DNA of 16,382 nucleotides, from the NCBI GenBank assembly GCA_018971925.1, contig JAGWZT010000014.1:1-16382 (forward strand), written 5' to 3'. The notes beneath the pieces are model-generated. The model saw nothing but the letters and a program-made list of their open reading frames with translations, did no database searches and was not told the DNA's origin. Below are positions 1 through 6,474 of the stretch, in pieces; the first letter of the stretch is position 1; each line of letters starts with the position of its first letter. Source of the stretch: Lysobacteraceae bacterium. Its GTDB lineage: Bacteria > Pseudomonadota > Gammaproteobacteria > Xanthomonadales > Rhodanobacteraceae. The position numbers and the translations under genes were made by a program.

Positions 1-87
1 CGCCGTGAAAATTCCGTCCAAAACGTGACCGTCAATTCAGCGGGCGCGATAGTTCCGGCAGGTTGGTGGACACCACGAACGCAGAAC

Positions 88-1005
88 TCACAACACCCGC
101 CACGGCACGAAGATCGCGGCGAGGATCACGGCGAAGATCGTCCACTTGGCGGCGTAGTAGAGCTTGCGGTTGCGCTTTTTCAGCTTTTTGCCGACGTGGC
201 GCACGGCGTAGGCGTACTTGAAGATCTTGTTGACGCCGCCGGTACGGTCGCCTTCCTGGTTGGGCGAGGCGCCGGCCGCGAGCAGGGTGTGCGCGACCGC
301 ATGGTTGAGCGCCGTGGCCCAGCGGTATTTCATCGGGCGCTCGAGATCGCAGAACAGGATGATGCGGTCCTGGTCGGTTTCGTTCGCCGCCCAGTGGATG
401 TAGGTCTCGTCGAACACCACGCCTTCACCGTCACGCCAGCTGTATGGCTTGCCGTCCACCTTGATCCAGCAGCGGTCGTCGTTGGGCGTGATCAATCCCA
501 AGTGATAACGCAATGAACCCGCGAACGGATCGCGATGCTTGCCGAGCTGGCTGCCGGGCGGCAACTGGGTGAACGCGGCCGCCTTGATGTGGGGCGAGCC
601 TTTCAGGATTTCGATCGTGCGCGGGCAAAGTTGCAGCGCCGAAGGGTGCGGTGTGTCGTCGTACCACTTCAGGTAAAACCGCTTCCAGCCGGTGCGGAAG
701 AACGAATGGAACCCGGCGTCGTTGTACTGGTCGGACGCCTTGATGTGGCTGGCCCTGGCTAGCGCGACGGCTTCATCGCGGATGGTCTGCCAGTTGCTGC
801 GCAGGTTTTCCAGTTCCGGAAAATCGGCAGGCGAGAGGTAAGGCGTCGCGGGCACGCGCGAGAACGCGTACATCAATACGTTGATCGGCGCCATGAACGT
901 CGAATGGTCGGTGATCTGGCGCAGGAACTTGTGGCGAACCCTGCCGCGGAAATGCACGTACAGCGCACACACGACCAGAACGGCGAGAACGATCCACTTG
1001 ATCAT
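88..1005 (-). CDS. lpxO: LpxO-like lipid A / aspartyl-asparaginyl beta-hydroxylase family dioxygenase
   Basis: This 305-aa protein belongs to the aspartyl/asparaginyl beta-hydroxylase family and resembles LpxO, which hydroxylates the secondary acyl chain of lipid A at the inner membrane using Fe(II), oxygen and 2-oxoglutarate. The jelly-roll core shows an HRDP motif at 157-160, the sequence FAGSLRYHLGL just after it, and the second histidine in YIHWAANET (H204). Arg214 is a candidate 2-oxoglutarate ligand. H157, D159 and H204 are the expected iron ligands. A hydrophobic N-terminal helix (about 2-18) and a C-terminal one (about 286-301, after a very basic stretch) fit the membrane-attached LpxO type, and the length matches LpxO (about 300 aa). 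The ATG at 1005 leads directly into the membrane helix, although no strong ribosome binding site is visible. It lies 38 bp downstream of the exporter gene on the same strand and may be co-transcribed with it. The family call is firm; lipid A as substrate is inferred. Confidence 0.88.
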   Translation of the reverse strand: MIKWIVLAVLVVCALYVHFRGRVRHKFLRQITDHSTFMAPINVLMYAFSRVPATPYLSPADFPELENLRSNWQTIRDEAVALARASHIKASDQYNDAGFHSFFRTGWKRFYLKWYDDTPHPSALQLCPRTIEILKGSPHIKAAAFTQLPPGSQLGKHRDPFAGSLRYHLGLITPNDDRCWIKVDGKPYSWRDGEGVVFDETYIHWAANETDQDRIILFCDLERPMKYRWATALNHAVAHTLLAAGASPNQEGDRTGGVNKIFKYAYAVRHVGKKLKKRNRKLYYAAKWTIFAVILAAIFVPWRVL

Positions 1006-1043
1006 GAAGGCAACACGGGCGAGTCATCCAACGGCCGCGCATT

Positions 1044-1973
1044 TTACTCCGCCGTGGCTGTGCGCCGCTTGCCGCCTCCCGCTTGCGCCAGCGTGATGAT
1101 CGCCACGCCGACCAGGATCACGAGCATGCCGCCGATCTCGGCGCTGCCCACGTGCTCGCCCGCGATCAGCGCGCCCAGCAGCACCGCCACCGGCGGGTTC
1201 ACGTAGGCGTAACTCGCGGTCAGGGCCGGACGTGCGTGCTTGACCAGGAACAGGTATGCGGAAAACGCGATGATCGATCCGAACACCGCCAGGTACGCAA
1301 TCGCCAGGATCGACACGGCCGGTGGATGCGCGGGCAGGCGCTCACCGGTGAGCCATGCGGTCAACGCCAGCGCGGGCGCCGCGCACAACATCTGGGCGGC
1401 CACGTTCATCGGCCCTTCCGGCATGTCCTGGCGGCGACTCCACATCGATCCGAACGCCCACGCCGCGGTGGCCACCAGCAGCGCGGCCGCCGCCCACGGC
1501 GCGGCGCGCATCGCACCGCCGCTGTTCAGGACGATCACGCCCAGGAATCCGACGACCAATCCGATGATCTCGTTGCGGCTCGGGCGCTCGCGGTAGGCGA
1601 ACAGGACCAGCGCCACGAACAACGGTTCGCTTGCGATCGCAACCGCGGCGATGCCGGAGGTCACGCTCTGTTCGGCGAAACAGACCAGGCCGTTGCCAAG
1701 CAGCAACAGTAGCACGCCGGTGATCGCCGCGTTGCGCCATTGCCGGCGTGTCGGTGGCTTCACGCCGCGCAGGCGCAGCCATGTGTACATCGCGATGCCG
1801 GCCACAAGGAAACGAATCGCCGCGAGCATGAACGGCGGAAATCCGGTCAACCCGATGCGGATGCCGAGGTAGGTGGAGCCCCAGATCACGTACACCGCCA
1901 GCAATGCCAGTGGTATCAGCCAGCGGCGTTGCGGCGTTGTGTCTGGAGCAGCGGAGAGCGCGATTTCGTTCAT
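1044..1973 (-). CDS. yedA: EamA/DMT-superfamily exporter, YedA-like
   Basis: This 309-aa inner-membrane protein has about ten hydrophobic segments arranged as two EamA repeats, the usual fold and length of drug/metabolite exporters. The first repeat has the family motif VIWGSTYLGIRIGL (about 29-42) and GNGLVCFAEQSVTSGIAAV (about 93-111). The second has SYAYVNPPVAVLLGALIAGE (about 254-273). These features match the YedA branch. The likely role is efflux of small metabolites or drugs; the substrate cannot be read from sequence. The frame is open for 133 codons upstream of the chosen ATG at 1973, but that stretch is arginine-rich and unlike any protein family. MNEIALSAAP leads straight into TM1 and is the sensible start. 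The neighbouring hydroxylase gene follows on the same strand. Confidence 0.9.
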   Translation of the reverse strand: MNEIALSAAPDTTPQRRWLIPLALLAVYVIWGSTYLGIRIGLTGFPPFMLAAIRFLVAGIAMYTWLRLRGVKPPTRRQWRNAAITGVLLLLLGNGLVCFAEQSVTSGIAAVAIASEPLFVALVLFAYRERPSRNEIIGLVVGFLGVIVLNSGGAMRAAPWAAAALLVATAAWAFGSMWSRRQDMPEGPMNVAAQMLCAAPALALTAWLTGERLPAHPPAVSILAIAYLAVFGSIIAFSAYLFLVKHARPALTASYAYVNPPVAVLLGALIAGEHVGSAEIGGMLVILVGVAIITLAQAGGGKRRTATAE

Positions 1974-2022
1974 GCGGGGTCGACCATGGCGCCGGAAGTG
2001 CGGCGCGGAAGCGAAACAACGA

Positions 2023-2042
2023 CGCCTTCGGAAAGGAAGGCG
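2023..2042. other. Hairpin in the upstream region of the exporter gene
   Basis: A perfect 7-bp stem (CGCCTTC at 2023-2029 and GAAGGCG at 2036-2042) with a 6-nt loop lies 50-70 bp upstream of the exporter start codon at 1973. If transcription starts near 2110 it would sit in the 5' leader of the minus-strand mRNA. No T-tract follows on either strand, so it is not an obvious terminator. Function unknown. Confidence 0.35.
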
Positions 2043-2115
2043 CACATCGATTTTAGTTGGAGCGGTTCCGCGGCGGTGCGCGCCGTGCCATGAAAGTTTC
2101 GGTGCGCAGCGTTGA

Positions 2116-2143
2116 ATTGTACTCAACACTTGTCGAAGGTCAC
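2116..2143 (-). promoter_or_regulatory. Possible sigma-70 promoter for the minus-strand exporter/hydroxylase genes
   Basis: On the minus strand a TACAAT hexamer (2116-2121, five of six matches to TATAAT) is preceded, after a 16-bp spacer, by GTGACC (2138-2143, four of six matches to TTGACA). This would give a leader of about 135 nt before the exporter start. It is a weak match found by eye. Confidence 0.25.
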
Positions 2144-2144
2144 C

Positions 2145-2197
2145 GTCCGCAGTCGGTCGACCGTATCGCGGAGTGTCCGCGAGTTGTCCGCGGACAC
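2145..2197. promoter_or_regulatory. GTCCGC repeat cluster with TGTCCGCGGACA palindrome, probable activator (enhancer) site
   Basis: The hexamer GTCCGC occurs three times, at 2145-2150, 2175-2180 and 2186-2191. The last is part of a perfect 12-bp palindrome, TGTCCGCGGACA (2185-2196). A 9-bp inverted repeat, GTGTCCGCG (2173-2181) and CGCGGACAC (2189-2197), overlaps it. The palindrome is centred about 97 bp upstream of the expected start from the sigma-54 promoter at 2260-2276, the usual distance for an enhancer-binding activator. Which regulator binds is unknown. The inverted repeat is followed by TTTTCTT (2198-2204), so an intrinsic terminator is the alternative reading, but no upstream plus-strand gene would need one. 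Confidence 0.55.
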
Positions 2198-2259
2198 TTT
2201 TCTTGGGCGATGCTGACTTGCAGGTGATTGAATATAAAGCCGTTAATGCGACATTCGGG

Positions 2260-2276
2260 TTGGCATCGGACTTGCT
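2260..2276 (+). promoter_or_regulatory. Sigma-54 (RpoN) promoter for the ABC transport operon
   Basis: The sequence TTGGCATCGGACTTGCT contains TTGGCA (-24 element, 2260-2265) and TTGCT (-12 element, 2272-2276). The invariant GG (2262-2263) and GC (2274-2275) are exactly 10 bp apart, as the RpoN consensus TGGCAC-N5-TTGC requires. Transcription would begin near 2287, about 300 nt before the adaptor gene. The palindromic site upstream fits the need for an enhancer-binding activator. No comparably good sigma-70 promoter was seen in this gap. Confidence 0.7.
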
Positions 2277-2351
2277 CAAAGAGGACTGTGGCCGCGTTGT
2301 GGCGGCCGGAGATTGGGGCCTGTCAGCGCCGTGCCACGTGGCCGCGCCGTC

Positions 2352-2439
2352 GGCTGTTTGCCCGCAGGGCAAGGAAGAGTGAGGAAGATGTATGTCGATA
2401 CATAGACGAACGATGACGCAGCCATCTGGGCAAACAGCC
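2352..2439. repeat. Long inverted repeat with nested hairpins in the operon leader
   Basis: Twelve-base arms GGCTGTTTGCCC (2352-2363) and GGGCAAACAGCC (2428-2439) are perfectly complementary. Exactly in the middle lies a second palindrome, ATGTAT-GTCG-ATACAT (2388-2403), with 24 nt on either side. The left arm can alternatively fold on itself: TTGCCC (2358-2363) pairs with GGGCAA (2367-2372) over a 3-nt loop, which excludes the long pairing. The region lies within the predicted untranslated leader of the adaptor gene. It could be a structured regulatory leader or an inserted palindromic element. Confidence 0.6.
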
Positions 2440-2592
2440 CCGGCCCGACGGGTTGCTCCGCAGCGGTCGCCATGCTTCAGCGCGCGCCTTGGTCATAGAA
2501 CCACTATGACGCTGCGGCGCGCACCTCGTCTGGCGGCCGCTGCGGAAGCAACGCGGCTCGCGTGGCACGGCGTTGGCAGGCCCCGGCCATGA
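2392..2592 (+). CDS. Possible 66-aa upstream ORF overlapping the adaptor start
   Basis: This short open frame begins at an ATG preceded by a purine-rich GAGGAAG (2381-2387) at good Shine-Dalgarno spacing. It ends in a TGA (2590-2592) that overlaps the ATG of the adaptor gene as ATGA, the arrangement typical of translational coupling. Against it: the product, starting MSIHRRTMTQPSG, is rich in Arg and Ala, has no recognisable domain, and runs through two palindromic structures, as expected for a non-coding GC-rich leader. It may be a leader peptide or a chance frame. Confidence 0.25.
   Translation: MSIHRRTMTQPSGQTAPARRVAPQRSPCFSARLGHRTTMTLRRAPRLAAAAEATRLAWHGVGRPRP
2482..2522. other. Stem-loop in the operon leader
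   Basis: A two-part hairpin: an outer stem GCGCGCC (2482-2488) with GGCGCGC (2516-2522), a small asymmetric internal loop, and an inner perfect 7-bp stem GTCATAG (2492-2498) with CTATGAC (2504-2510) closing a 5-nt loop. It sits 67 nt upstream of the adaptor start. CGCAGCG (2459-2465) can compete by pairing with CGCTGCG (2510-2516), so alternative folds are possible. Confidence 0.5.
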
Positions 2593-3863
2593 GTATTCGC
2601 GACACCTCCGCGACAGATCGCATCATCGAGAAGCGCGTCAGCAAGAAAAAGCTGGGAATCTTCGCGGCCATCGGCATCGTGGTGCTGGGCTTGCTGATCT
2701 GGCTGGTGCCCGGCGCGCTGCGCCTGTTTTCCGCAGGCTCGTCGGTGAGTGCGTCGCGGCTGCAGATCGCCAGCGTGGAACGCGGCTCGTTCGTGCGAGA
2801 CATCGCCGCCGACGGGCGCGTGGTCGCGGCGGTCAGTCCCACGTTGTATGCCAACGCGGCGGGCGCGGTGGTGCTGCAGGTGCACGCCGGCGACAAGGTG
2901 ACCAAGGGCCAGGTGCTGGCGGTGATCGCAAGCCCCGAGCTGACCAACAAGCTGGCGCAGGAAGAAAACAACGAAGACGCGATGCAGGTCGCGTACCAGC
3001 AGGCGAAGGTCGACGCCAACCAGCAGCGCTCCAAGCTTCAGGAGTCCTTCGACAACGCCAACATCGACCAGCAGAGCGCCGCGCGCGACCTGAAGCGTTA
3101 CCAGGAAGCCTACAAGAAGGGCGCCGTGTCGCAGCTCGATGTCGACCGCCACAACGACGCGCTCGAGAAGGCGCAGATCCAGTTGAGCCACGCCAAGGCC
3201 AACCTGGGCATGGACGATTCCAGCCTCACGCTGGAAATCCGGGCGAAGAAACTGGCCTACGATCGCCAGAAGTTGCTGGTCGCGGATCTGAAGCGCCAGG
3301 TGGACGACTTGAACGTGCGCTCGCCGGTGAATGGCCAGGTCGGTCAATTGTTCATCGCGCAGACGGCGACGGTGCCCAAGGACGCCAAGCTGCTGACGGT
3401 GGTGGACCTGTCCGCGCTGGAAGTCCAGGTGAACGTGCCGGAAAGTTTCGCGCGTGATCTCGCGCCCGGCATGCCCGCGGTCATCAGCGGCAATGGCAAG
3501 GACTGGAAGGGCGCGGTCAGCGCGATTTCGCCCGAGGTCGTGAACGGCGAAGTGGTCGCGCGGGTGCGCTTCGAGGGCAACAAGCCGGAACAGTTGCGCC
3601 AGAACCAGCGACTGTCCGTGCGCATCGTGCTCGACAAGCGCGACAACGTGCTGACGGTCGCACGCGGTTCGTTCGTGGATGAATCCGGTGGGCGCTATGC
3701 CTACGTCGTGCGCGATGGCATCGCCTACAAGACGCCGGTGACCCTGGGCCCGAGCTCCATCGACAAGGTCGAGATCCTGCAGGGCCTTAAAGAAGGCGAC
3801 AAGATCGTGATTTCCGGCACCAGCAATTTCAACGGCGCGGCGAAAGTCGCCATCAGCAATTAG
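2589..3863 (+). CDS. HlyD/MacA-like periplasmic adaptor subunit of an ABC efflux system
   Basis: This 424-aa membrane-fusion protein would link inner-membrane permeases to an outer-membrane channel. After a basic cytoplasmic tail, a single transmembrane helix spans about 22-40. Two lipoyl half-motifs (about 86-114, with NAAGAVVLQVHAGDKVTKGQ, and about 241-272, with VRSPVNGQVGQL) flank a long charged coiled-coil hairpin (about 120-240). A beta-barrel (about 275-350) and a membrane-proximal domain (about 355-420, with GLKEGDKIVISG) follow. Order and length match the MacA/RND adaptor family. The ATG at 2589 was chosen over an in-frame GTG at 2562, because it gives the usual short tail before the helix and has GGCAGG 8 bp upstream. 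It is the first clear gene after the sigma-54 promoter. The ATPase gene follows after 185 bp. It is the only adaptor here and presumably serves all the permeases downstream. Confidence 0.93.
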   Translation: MSIRDTSATDRIIEKRVSKKKLGIFAAIGIVVLGLLIWLVPGALRLFSAGSSVSASRLQIASVERGSFVRDIAADGRVVAAVSPTLYANAAGAVVLQVHAGDKVTKGQVLAVIASPELTNKLAQEENNEDAMQVAYQQAKVDANQQRSKLQESFDNANIDQQSAARDLKRYQEAYKKGAVSQLDVDRHNDALEKAQIQLSHAKANLGMDDSSLTLEIRAKKLAYDRQKLLVADLKRQVDDLNVRSPVNGQVGQLFIAQTATVPKDAKLLTVVDLSALEVQVNVPESFARDLAPGMPAVISGNGKDWKGAVSAISPEVVNGEVVARVRFEGNKPEQLRQNQRLSVRIVLDKRDNVLTVARGSFVDESGGRYAYVVRDGIAYKTPVTLGPSSIDKVEILQGLKEGDKIVISGTSNFNGAAKVAISN

Positions 3864-3919
3864 TGGCCGACGACCGGGAAGACTACGCCGTGAACGTAAA
3901 CCCTCACCCACAAGCATTC

Positions 3920-3959
3920 GTCATTCCGGGTTCGACCCCGCGGGCCGCCCCGGAATGAC
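3920..3959. repeat. REP-like palindrome, GTCATTCCGG family (short form)
   Basis: An 11-bp inverted repeat, GTCATTCCGGG (3920-3930) and CCCGGAATGAC (3949-3959), encloses 18 nt of GC-rich sequence. It lies in the 185-bp gap between adaptor and ATPase genes. The same termini bound the larger elements at 9226-9387 and 10701-10880. It may stabilise or punctuate the mRNA; no T-tract follows, so it is not a classic terminator. The rest of this gap shows nothing apart from the ATPase ribosome binding site GAGGAAAA just before 4049. Confidence 0.75.
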
Positions 3960-4048
3960 AAATAAGGCTGTCTTGTCCGCGCGTCGGGCGCAGCCACTGC
4001 CCACAGCCTCATCCATTACCGCCAAACACCACCACCGAGGAAAAAACC

Positions 4049-4771
4049 ATGCTCAAGATGACCCACCTGTCCAAGGTTTATCGCACCGAAGTGGTGGAAA
4101 CCTACGCCCTGCGCGATTTCAACATCGACGTGAAGGAGGGCGAATTCGTCGCGGTGATGGGGCCGTCCGGTTCCGGCAAGACCACGTTCCTCACCATCGC
4201 GGGCCTGCTGGAAAGTTTCACCGGAGGCGAATACCTGCTGGACGGCGTCGACGTCAGCAACCTCGGCGACAACGCGCGTTCGAAGATCCGCAACGAGAAA
4301 ATCGGCTTCGTGTTCCAGAGCTTCAATTTGATTCCCGACCTCAATGTGCACGACAACGTGGAAGTGCCGCTGCGCTACCGCGGCATGAAGTCGGCCGAAC
4401 GCCAGAAGCGCATCCAGGATGCGCTGGAGCGCGTGGGTCTGGCTTCGCGCATGAAGCACTATCCGGCGGAATTGTCGGGCGGCCAGCAACAACGCGTGGC
4501 CATCGCTCGCGCACTGGCGGGCTCGCCGCGCCTGCTGCTCGCGGATGAACCGACCGGCAACCTGGATACGCAGATGGCGCGTGGCGTGATGGAACTGCTG
4601 GAAGAGATCCATCGTGGCGGCGCGACCATCGTGATGGTCACCCACGATCCTGAGCTCGCCACGCGCGCGCAACGCAGCGTGCACGTCATCGACGGCCAGG
4701 CCGTGGACATTGCCGAGGAACCGCGTTTCCACGCGCGCGGCGACCGCGCCGAGGCACACGCCGGCGCATGA
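4049..4771 (+). CDS. ABC transporter ATP-binding protein, MacB/LolD type
   Basis: This 240-aa nucleotide-binding subunit would power the permeases encoded downstream. All catalytic motifs are intact: Walker A GPSGSGKTT (38-46), Q-loop Gln90 in FQSFNLIPDLNV, signature LSGGQQQR (142-149), Walker B LLLADEP with Glu167, D-loop GNLD (170-173) and H-loop His199 in VTHD. FQSFNLIP and ADEPTGNLD are hallmarks of the MacB/LolD/FtsE group, which works with FtsX-type permeases by mechanotransmission rather than classical transport. The C-terminal tail (about 222-240) is charged and extends past the usual fold. The start has a strong GAGGAAAA site. This is the only ATPase in the window, so it probably serves all eight permeases. 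The next possible start overlaps its stop codon. Confidence 0.96.
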   Translation: MLKMTHLSKVYRTEVVETYALRDFNIDVKEGEFVAVMGPSGSGKTTFLTIAGLLESFTGGEYLLDGVDVSNLGDNARSKIRNEKIGFVFQSFNLIPDLNVHDNVEVPLRYRGMKSAERQKRIQDALERVGLASRMKHYPAELSGGQQQRVAIARALAGSPRLLLADEPTGNLDTQMARGVMELLEEIHRGGATIVMVTHDPELATRAQRSVHVIDGQAVDIAEEPRFHARGDRAEAHAGA

Positions 4772-4815
4772 AAGGTGTCGAGGGGGCCGGGGCCCATCGA
4801 ACGAGGACTGCAACC

Positions 4816-5109
4816 ATGATCCGCAAACTCATCGCCATCACCGCCGCCATCCTGATCAACGTCGCGGTGCTCGCCTGGTTCCATGCCTGGAGTTCCGCCG
4901 CGATCGCCAGTGCCGCGGCGGCATCCGCGCACACCCAACCGGTCGTCACGCTGCCCGTCATCAACGTGCATCCGAGCGCCGACCAACTGCGCCAGTTGCG
5001 GCGGGCGCCCGGAAGCCCCCCGCCCGCACAGGCCGGCATCGGCGGCGTCGCCTGTCTGGTGATGCCGTACTACTCGTTCGCCGCGCAGTGCGATGCGGCG
5101 AACATCTGA
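4816..5109 (+). CDS. Small membrane-anchored/exported protein of unknown function
   Basis: This 97-aa protein matches no family I recognise. It has a basic N-terminus (MIRK), a hydrophobic helix (about 5-22) serving as signal peptide or anchor, an Ala-rich linker, and a small domain with a Pro-rich stretch (about 65-72). Two cysteines (C80, C92) near the C-terminus flank LVMPYYSFAAQ, which suggests a disulfide in the periplasm. The ATG at 4816 has GAGG about 9 bp upstream and starts right at the helix. An in-frame ATG at 4768, overlapping the ATPase stop codon, would add 16 residues that look non-coding in character. Lying between the ATPase and the first permease (36 bp before it), it is probably an accessory part of the system, but no role can be assigned. 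Confidence 0.7.
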   Translation: MIRKLIAITAAILINVAVLAWFHAWSSAAIASAAAASAHTQPVVTLPVINVHPSADQLRQLRRAPGSPPPAQAGIGGVACLVMPYYSFAAQCDAANI

Positions 5110-5145
5110 GGTGATGGGTAACCCGTCACCCGGGAGAGCGGCTTG

Positions 5146-6462
5146 ATGTTTGGTTACTACTTCGACCTCGCCCTGCGCAGCCTCAAGCGCAACCCGGCGC
5201 TCACCGCGCTGATGGTGGTGGCGATCGGCTTCGGCGTGGCTGCGTCGATGATCACGTACTCCGTGTTCCGCGCGGTGTCGGGCAATCCGATTCCGGACAA
5301 GTCGGCGCAGTTGTTTACGCCGCAGATCGACAGCTGGGGACCGCAGCAGAGCTTCAATGGCGACAACGAGCCGCCGCAGGCTCTGGACTACACCGATGCG
5401 ATGGCGCTGATGCGTGCGCACGCGGCAAAACGCCAAACCCTGATTTACCCGGTGCAATTGTCGTTGCTGCCGGGCGGTGATCGCAGCCTGCCGATCAAGG
5501 CAAATGGTTATGCCGTGTACGGCGATTTCTTCCCGATGTTCGAGGTGCCGTTCCGGTACGGCAGCGGCTGGAACGCGACGCAGGACGAGGGTCGTGCCGC
5601 GCTGGTGGTGCTGAGCGAGGAGTTCAACCGGAAATTGTTCGGTGGCGCCAACAGCGTGGGACACGAGATCACGCTGGGCGGTCACCCGTACCGCATCGTG
5701 GGCGTCACCCGGCGCTGGAATCCCGTGCCGCGCTTCTATTCGTTGTTCGGCGGCAGCGGGTTCGAGGAGCCCGCGGATTTCTATCTGCCGTTCACCCGCG
5801 CGCTGGATTTGCAGATCCCGACCAACGGCAACAACAGTTGTCGCGGAAATATCTCCATGAACGGTTGGGATAGCTGGCTGCGCAGCAATTGCGTGTGGGT
5901 CACGCCGTGGGTGGAGCTGGACAGCGCGGCCGACGTCGCGCGTTACCGCAATTTCCTCGAAGGTTATTCCGCCGACCAGCAGCATGCCGGCCGCTTCAAC
6001 TGGGCGCCCAACGTGCGCCTGCGGGACGTGATGCGGTGGATGGCGTACATGCACGTGGTGCCGCCGGAAAGCCGCATCTCGCTGATGGTGTCGCTGGGCT
6101 TCTTCCTGATCTGCCTGGTCAACACTGTCGGGCTGTTGCTCGCGAAGTTCATGCGCCGGGCCGGTGAGATCGGCATACGTCGCGCATTGGGTGCGTCGCG
6201 TCGCGAAATCTACATGCAGTTCCTGATCGAAGCCGGCACCGTTGGTCTGGCAGGTGGATTGCTGGGATTGCTGCTGACAGCAGCGGGTGTGTCGGGTGTG
6301 GGCTTGTTGTTCCGTCCCGAGATCGCGCGCCTGGCGCACGTGGACTTGTCGCTGGTGGCGTTGACGCTGGCGGTTGCGATCGCCGCCACCGTAATCGCGG
6401 CGTTCTATCCCACCTGGCGCGCGGCGCACGTGCATCCGGCCTGGCACTTGCGGTCGAATTGA
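5146..6462 (+). CDS. FtsX/MacB-like ABC permease, type A, pair 1
   Basis: This 438-aa inner-membrane permease has the MacB/FtsX layout: one N-terminal transmembrane helix (about 18-42), a large periplasmic domain (about 45-308), then three helices (about 311-333, 362-386 and 400-421). The loop after the second helix carries RRAGEIGIRRALGASRREI (337-355), the conserved segment that contacts the ATPase. The periplasmic domain has DFFPMFEVPF (127-136), KLFGGANSVG (163-172) and a cysteine pair, C232 and C249. The N-terminus MFGYYFDLALRSLKRN defines the type A proteins of this locus. ATG 5146 is preceded by GGGAGAG (5132-5138). An in-frame TTG just before it is less likely. It is followed 12 bp later by its type B partner, so the two probably make a heterodimer. 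Confidence 0.93.
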   Translation: MFGYYFDLALRSLKRNPALTALMVVAIGFGVAASMITYSVFRAVSGNPIPDKSAQLFTPQIDSWGPQQSFNGDNEPPQALDYTDAMALMRAHAAKRQTLIYPVQLSLLPGGDRSLPIKANGYAVYGDFFPMFEVPFRYGSGWNATQDEGRAALVVLSEEFNRKLFGGANSVGHEITLGGHPYRIVGVTRRWNPVPRFYSLFGGSGFEEPADFYLPFTRALDLQIPTNGNNSCRGNISMNGWDSWLRSNCVWVTPWVELDSAADVARYRNFLEGYSADQQHAGRFNWAPNVRLRDVMRWMAYMHVVPPESRISLMVSLGFFLICLVNTVGLLLAKFMRRAGEIGIRRALGASRREIYMQFLIEAGTVGLAGGLLGLLLTAAGVSGVGLLFRPEIARLAHVDLSLVALTLAVAIAATVIAAFYPTWRAAHVHPAWHLRSN

Positions 6463-6474
6463 GGGCGAACCGTT

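Noticed and set aside
2173..2204. GC-rich hairpin followed by TTTTCTT, resembling an intrinsic terminator on the plus strand
   Set aside because: No plus-strand gene lies upstream, and the hairpin is built of TGTCCGCG repeats at enhancer distance from a sigma-54 promoter. It is treated as a regulator site, with the terminator kept as an alternative.
2210..2238. TATAAA at 2233-2238 as a sigma-70 -10 box for the operon
   Set aside because: No acceptable -35 hexamer at 16-18 bp upstream, while the sigma-54 elements nearby fit in sequence and spacing.
1974..2372. 133-codon N-terminal extension of the YedA-like exporter
   Set aside because: The extension is arginine-rich, covers the regulatory region, and the exporter family starts at the first helix, as ATG 1973 gives.
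2493..3917. 474-codon minus-strand frame opposite the adaptor gene
   Set aside because: The plus-strand frame encodes a clear HlyD-type protein; the antisense frame shows no domain and skewed composition.
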